Source of the DNA: RGIG9608 sp045602425
GTDB taxonomy: Bacteria; Bacteroidota; Bacteroidia; Bacteroidales; Paludibacteraceae
Assembly (NCBI GenBank): GCA_045602425.1
Contig: JAZSBO010000006.1
Span: 1-64,000 of the forward strand
DNA: 64,000 nt
Direction: 5' to 3'
Within the stretch, counting starts at the first letter, position 1; each line of letters begins with the position of its first letter. Positions 61,882 to 64,000 of this stretch are shown in pieces. A program made the position numbers and the translations under genes. The notes under the pieces were generated by a model. The model worked only from the letters and a program-made list of their open reading frames with translations, ran no database searches and had not been told where the DNA came from.

Positions 61882-62429
61882 TGGAAATAATAACGACTCC
61901 TATAAAAGATCTACTCATCATAAAACCAAAGGTTTTTATTGACGGAAGAGGATTCTTTTTAGAAACCTACAACGAATTTCGTTACAAGGAATTAGGTATT
62001 ACGCAAGATTTCGTACAAGACAATCAATCGAAATCATCGTATGGAGTTGTTAGAGGATTGCATTTTCAACGTACACCATATAGTCAATCAAAACTTGTGT
62101 CGGTTACAGTTGGTAGGGTTTGGGATGTGGCTGTCGATTTACGTGCTAACTCTGCCACGTATGGTCAATGGTACGGAGTAGAACTGACAGAAGAAAATCA
62201 TTTACAATTTCTTATCCCTCGTGGATTTGCTCACGGTTTTTCGGTATTGAGCGAAACAGCCGTTTTTAGTTATAAATGCGACAATTTTTATAACCCTGAA
62301 GCCGACGGCGGAATCTTGTTTAATGATCCCGATTTAAATATCGATTGGAAAATTCCTGCTGATAAAATGATTTTATCCGAAAAAGACAAGAAACACCCAT
62401 TCCTAAAAGATACAATTCTTAATTTTTAG
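61881..62429 (+). CDS. rfbC: dTDP-4-dehydrorhamnose 3,5-epimerase
   Basis: 182 residues of the cupin-like RmlC fold: DGRGFFLETYNEFRYKELG, QDNQSKSSYGVVRGLHFQ with the catalytic His, and FLIPRGFAHGFSVLSETAVF. It epimerises the 4-keto-6-deoxy sugar at C3 and C5. It sits between rfbA and rfbD. The 4,6-dehydratase (rfbB) that supplies its substrate is not present in the window. Confidence 0.96.
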   Translation: MEIITTPIKDLLIIKPKVFIDGRGFFLETYNEFRYKELGITQDFVQDNQSKSSYGVVRGLHFQRTPYSQSKLVSVTVGRVWDVAVDLRANSATYGQWYGVELTEENHLQFLIPRGFAHGFSVLSETAVFSYKCDNFYNPEADGGILFNDPDLNIDWKIPADKMILSEKDKKHPFLKDTILNF

Positions 62430-62432
62430 ACA

Positions 62433-63290
62433 ATGAAAGTATTGATTACAGGTGCAAACGGACAGCTTGGCAACGAAATGCGTATTGTTGCAAAGCAACA
62501 TACTGAAGTAGATTTTGTTTTTACCGACATAGAAGAACTCAATATTTGCAATACCGACGAAGTTGACTCTTTCGTTAAAAATCTTCGTCCCAACTATATT
62601 GTAAATTGTGCAGCATACACAGCTGTCGATAAAGCTGAAAACGACGTTGATTTGTGTCGTGCTATCAATTGCGATGCAGTGAAAAATCTTGGCGTAGCTG
62701 CCCAAAAATATCAAGCAAAAATCATTCACGTTTCCACCGACTATGTTTTTGATGGAACGAGCAACATTCCTTATACCGAAACAATGCCAACCAACCCGCA
62801 AACCATTTACGGAAAAACCAAATTAGAAGGCGAAAAAGCATTGCTATCGGTATGCGACGCAAGCTTTATTATTAGAACTTCGTGGCTCTACTCATCGTTT
62901 GGGAACAACTTTGTAAAAACAATGTTGCGTTTAGGTAATGAACGAAACAGCCTTAATGTTGTTTTCGACCAAATAGGCACACCTACTTATGCTGCCGACT
63001 TGGCAAATGCCATTTGGGGAGTTATCATAAGCGAGAAAACCGATTATGGTGTTTATCATTTCTCAAACGAAGGCGTTTGTAGCTGGTACGATTTCACCAC
63101 AGCCATTTTCCGACTTACTAACACCAACTGCCAAGTATTCCCTATAGAATCGAGCGAGTACCCCACAAAAACTCCGCGACCTTTCTACAGCGTACTCAAC
63201 AAACGCAAAATAAAAAGCACTTTTGCCATCTCTATCCCGCACTGGGAAGTAAGCTTACAAAAGTGCCTACAAATACTTAAAGACAAATAA
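62433..63290 (+). CDS. rfbD: dTDP-4-dehydrorhamnose reductase
   Basis: 285 residues. Short-chain reductase with VLITGANGQLGNEMRIV, the catalytic YGKTKLEGE (Tyr-x3-Lys), HVSTDYVFDGTSNIPYTE, and RTSWLYSSFGNNFVKTMLRL. It completes dTDP-L-rhamnose using NADPH. It ends in a 34-nt palindrome that terminates the panC-panD-rfbACD transcript. Confidence 0.96.
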   Translation: MKVLITGANGQLGNEMRIVAKQHTEVDFVFTDIEELNICNTDEVDSFVKNLRPNYIVNCAAYTAVDKAENDVDLCRAINCDAVKNLGVAAQKYQAKIIHVSTDYVFDGTSNIPYTETMPTNPQTIYGKTKLEGEKALLSVCDASFIIRTSWLYSSFGNNFVKTMLRLGNERNSLNVVFDQIGTPTYAADLANAIWGVIISEKTDYGVYHFSNEGVCSWYDFTTAIFRLTNTNCQVFPIESSEYPTKTPRPFYSVLNKRKIKSTFAISIPHWEVSLQKCLQILKDK

Positions 63291-63319
63291 AAAAGCGGAT
63301 TTAAATCCGCTTTTTTATT
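63286..63319. terminator. Bidirectional palindromic terminator after rfbD
   Basis: A perfect inverted repeat of 17 bp: AATAAAAAAGCGGATTT with its complement directly following, overlapping the rfbD stop. The T and A runs serve both strands. Confidence 0.8.
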
Positions 63320-63322
63320 TTC

Positions 63323-63628
63323 CTACATATTAAAATAGTATTTAGTACCGTCTACACTTACATAATAATTGCCATACTCTTGATCCGCTGCACTTCTTGA
63401 CTCAAATACATAATATGTGCCTTTATGTGCAACTTCTGCTATCCAATTTCCATTTTTATCCATTTTTACTGTAATGACTATAGAATTTTTTCCTGAAGAA
63501 CTATAAGCACTCCCAGTATACAAACAAGGGCTATCAGGAGCACAAGTTTGAGCAACTAACACAGATGTAGTAGTAGAAACTACTGGCACTCCAATGGCTA
63601 AAGCCAAAATCAAAACTAATTTTTTCAT
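63323..63628 (-). CDS. Small secreted protein
   Basis: 101 residues with a signal peptide (LVLILALAIGVPVVSTTTSVLVAQ). The mature part has two Cys (CAPDSPC) and short beta-strand-like segments (NSIVITVKMDKNGNWIAEV and YYVSVDGTKYYFNM). I do not recognise a family. A -7 box lies upstream. It may be a small envelope or surface protein. Confidence 0.65.
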   Translation of the reverse strand: MKKLVLILALAIGVPVVSTTTSVLVAQTCAPDSPCLYTGSAYSSSGKNSIVITVKMDKNGNWIAEVAHKGTYYVFESRSAADQEYGNYYVSVDGTKYYFNM

Positions 63629-63674
63629 GTTTTTTAAATTTTTAAAAAGTTAATAAATAATAAATTGTATGCGG

Positions 63675-63682
63675 CAAAAGTA
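63675..63682 (-). promoter_or_regulatory. -7 box for the small secreted protein
   Basis: The minus strand reads TACTTTTG, 46 nt before the ATG at 63628. Confidence 0.55.
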
Positions 63683-63761
63683 GTGCAACCCAATAGAATA
63701 GATGCGAAAACATTATTCCGAAACAACCACACAATCGGGCGGATTTCGCCCTAAAATAGGG

Positions 63762-63989
63762 TTATTTTTGCCGCTTTTCGGCATAAGCATCTGAATAGTA
63801 ATCAAATAGATTTTCTTCCAAGATTAACGAAATACGCAAGAGCAAACCTGCATCTATATGTTTTCGTTTAAGAATTTTTGACATATTCGACGAATCGGTA
63901 TAAAGTTTCCGAGCCAACCAAGCTCCACTGCGTTCTTGCTCCTGCAACTTTTGGCGAATAATGTTTCCGATATGAATATCTTTTTCCAT
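63762..63989 (-). CDS. Small HTH (XRE-like) regulator
   Basis: 75 residues. A helix-turn-helix is visible as GAWLARKLYTDSSNMSKILK (about 22-41), followed by HIDAGLLLRISLILEENLFD, the usual second half of an XRE-type DNA-binding domain, and a short charged tail. No sensor domain. It could regulate the small secreted protein gene next to it; that is a guess. The start is 11 nt from the window edge. Confidence 0.75.
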   Translation of the reverse strand: MEKDIHIGNIIRQKLQEQERSGAWLARKLYTDSSNMSKILKRKHIDAGLLLRISLILEENLFDYYSDAYAEKRQK

Positions 63990-64000
63990 AAAAAAACGTG

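Noticed and set aside
1..64000. CRISPR arrays, insertion sequences, transposases, rRNA
   Set aside because: No regularly spaced direct repeats, transposase motifs or rRNA sequences were seen on reading both strands.

Overview
The window looks like chromosomal DNA of a low-GC Bacteroidales bacterium, a Gram-negative anaerobe. The grounds are the many Bacteroidetes-type -7 boxes (TAnnTTTG) upstream of genes, an Rnf complex with an RseC-like gene, KorAB 2-oxoacid:ferredoxin oxidoreductase, DUF5606 and FISUMP proteins, type III pantothenate kinase, and GH92/GH85 glycan enzymes. I cannot resolve the genus.

Layout. 1-1.3 kb: start of a secreted GH85-like endo-beta-N-acetylglucosaminidase with a G9 tract in its promoter. 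1.3-6.5 kb: a carboxyltransferase of the oxaloacetate decarboxylase alpha / pyruvate carboxylase B type whose biotinyl-like tail lacks the acceptor lysine, then DUF5606, asnA and lepA. 6.5-10.4 kb: a tight run ptp-serB-aguA-FISUMP lipoprotein; the last gene ends in a GC-rich, NNC-codon-rich tail that looks like the variable region of a diversity-generating retroelement (DGR) target. 10.4-20.2 kb: phoH, korAB, meaB, DUF1573, a beta-helix lipoprotein, a secreted nuclease and a TRIC-family channel. 20.2-27.6 kb: tRNA-Met, HIT, greA and clpB, bracketed by two adenine-methyltransferase loci. 27.7-44.6 kb: glyA, pssA, rseC-rnfBCDGEA, sufE, alkaline phosphatase, gapA, and the run coaX - outer-membrane protein - TPR - lptC - PpiD-like foldase. 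44.7-50.8 kb: two GH92 alpha-mannosidases followed by a nuclease-OmpA fusion. 51.1-59.7 kb: a Sir2 deacylase next to a frameshifted sigma-70 fragment, mutS2, a two-component system, a third GH92 and a HAD phosphatase. 59.8-64 kb: panC-panD-rfbA-rfbC-rfbD, a small secreted protein and a small HTH regulator.

Most striking signal. The two methyltransferase loci (an EcoRI-methylase-family fragment at 20.2-20.6 kb on the minus strand, and an intact 810-residue nuclease-like/methyltransferase protein at 25.2-27.6 kb on the plus strand) are each preceded by about 230-280 nt of related leader. The two leaders share an identical 18-nt box and fold into the same nested helices P1-P4 with compensatory base changes. 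Each has a 3' strand that can compete for the P4 hairpin, then a T-tract, then a nearly identical hairpin directly before the start codon. I know of no named RNA class that matches; this is the best candidate for an undescribed system here.

How the genes work together: GH85 plus three GH92 enzymes suggest use of high-mannose N-glycans; Kor, Rnf and the carboxyltransferase-like protein point to ferredoxin-linked anaerobic energy metabolism; the coaX-lptC run, pssA and rfb genes build the envelope; the methyltransferase loci and the DGR-like tail are the accessory parts.
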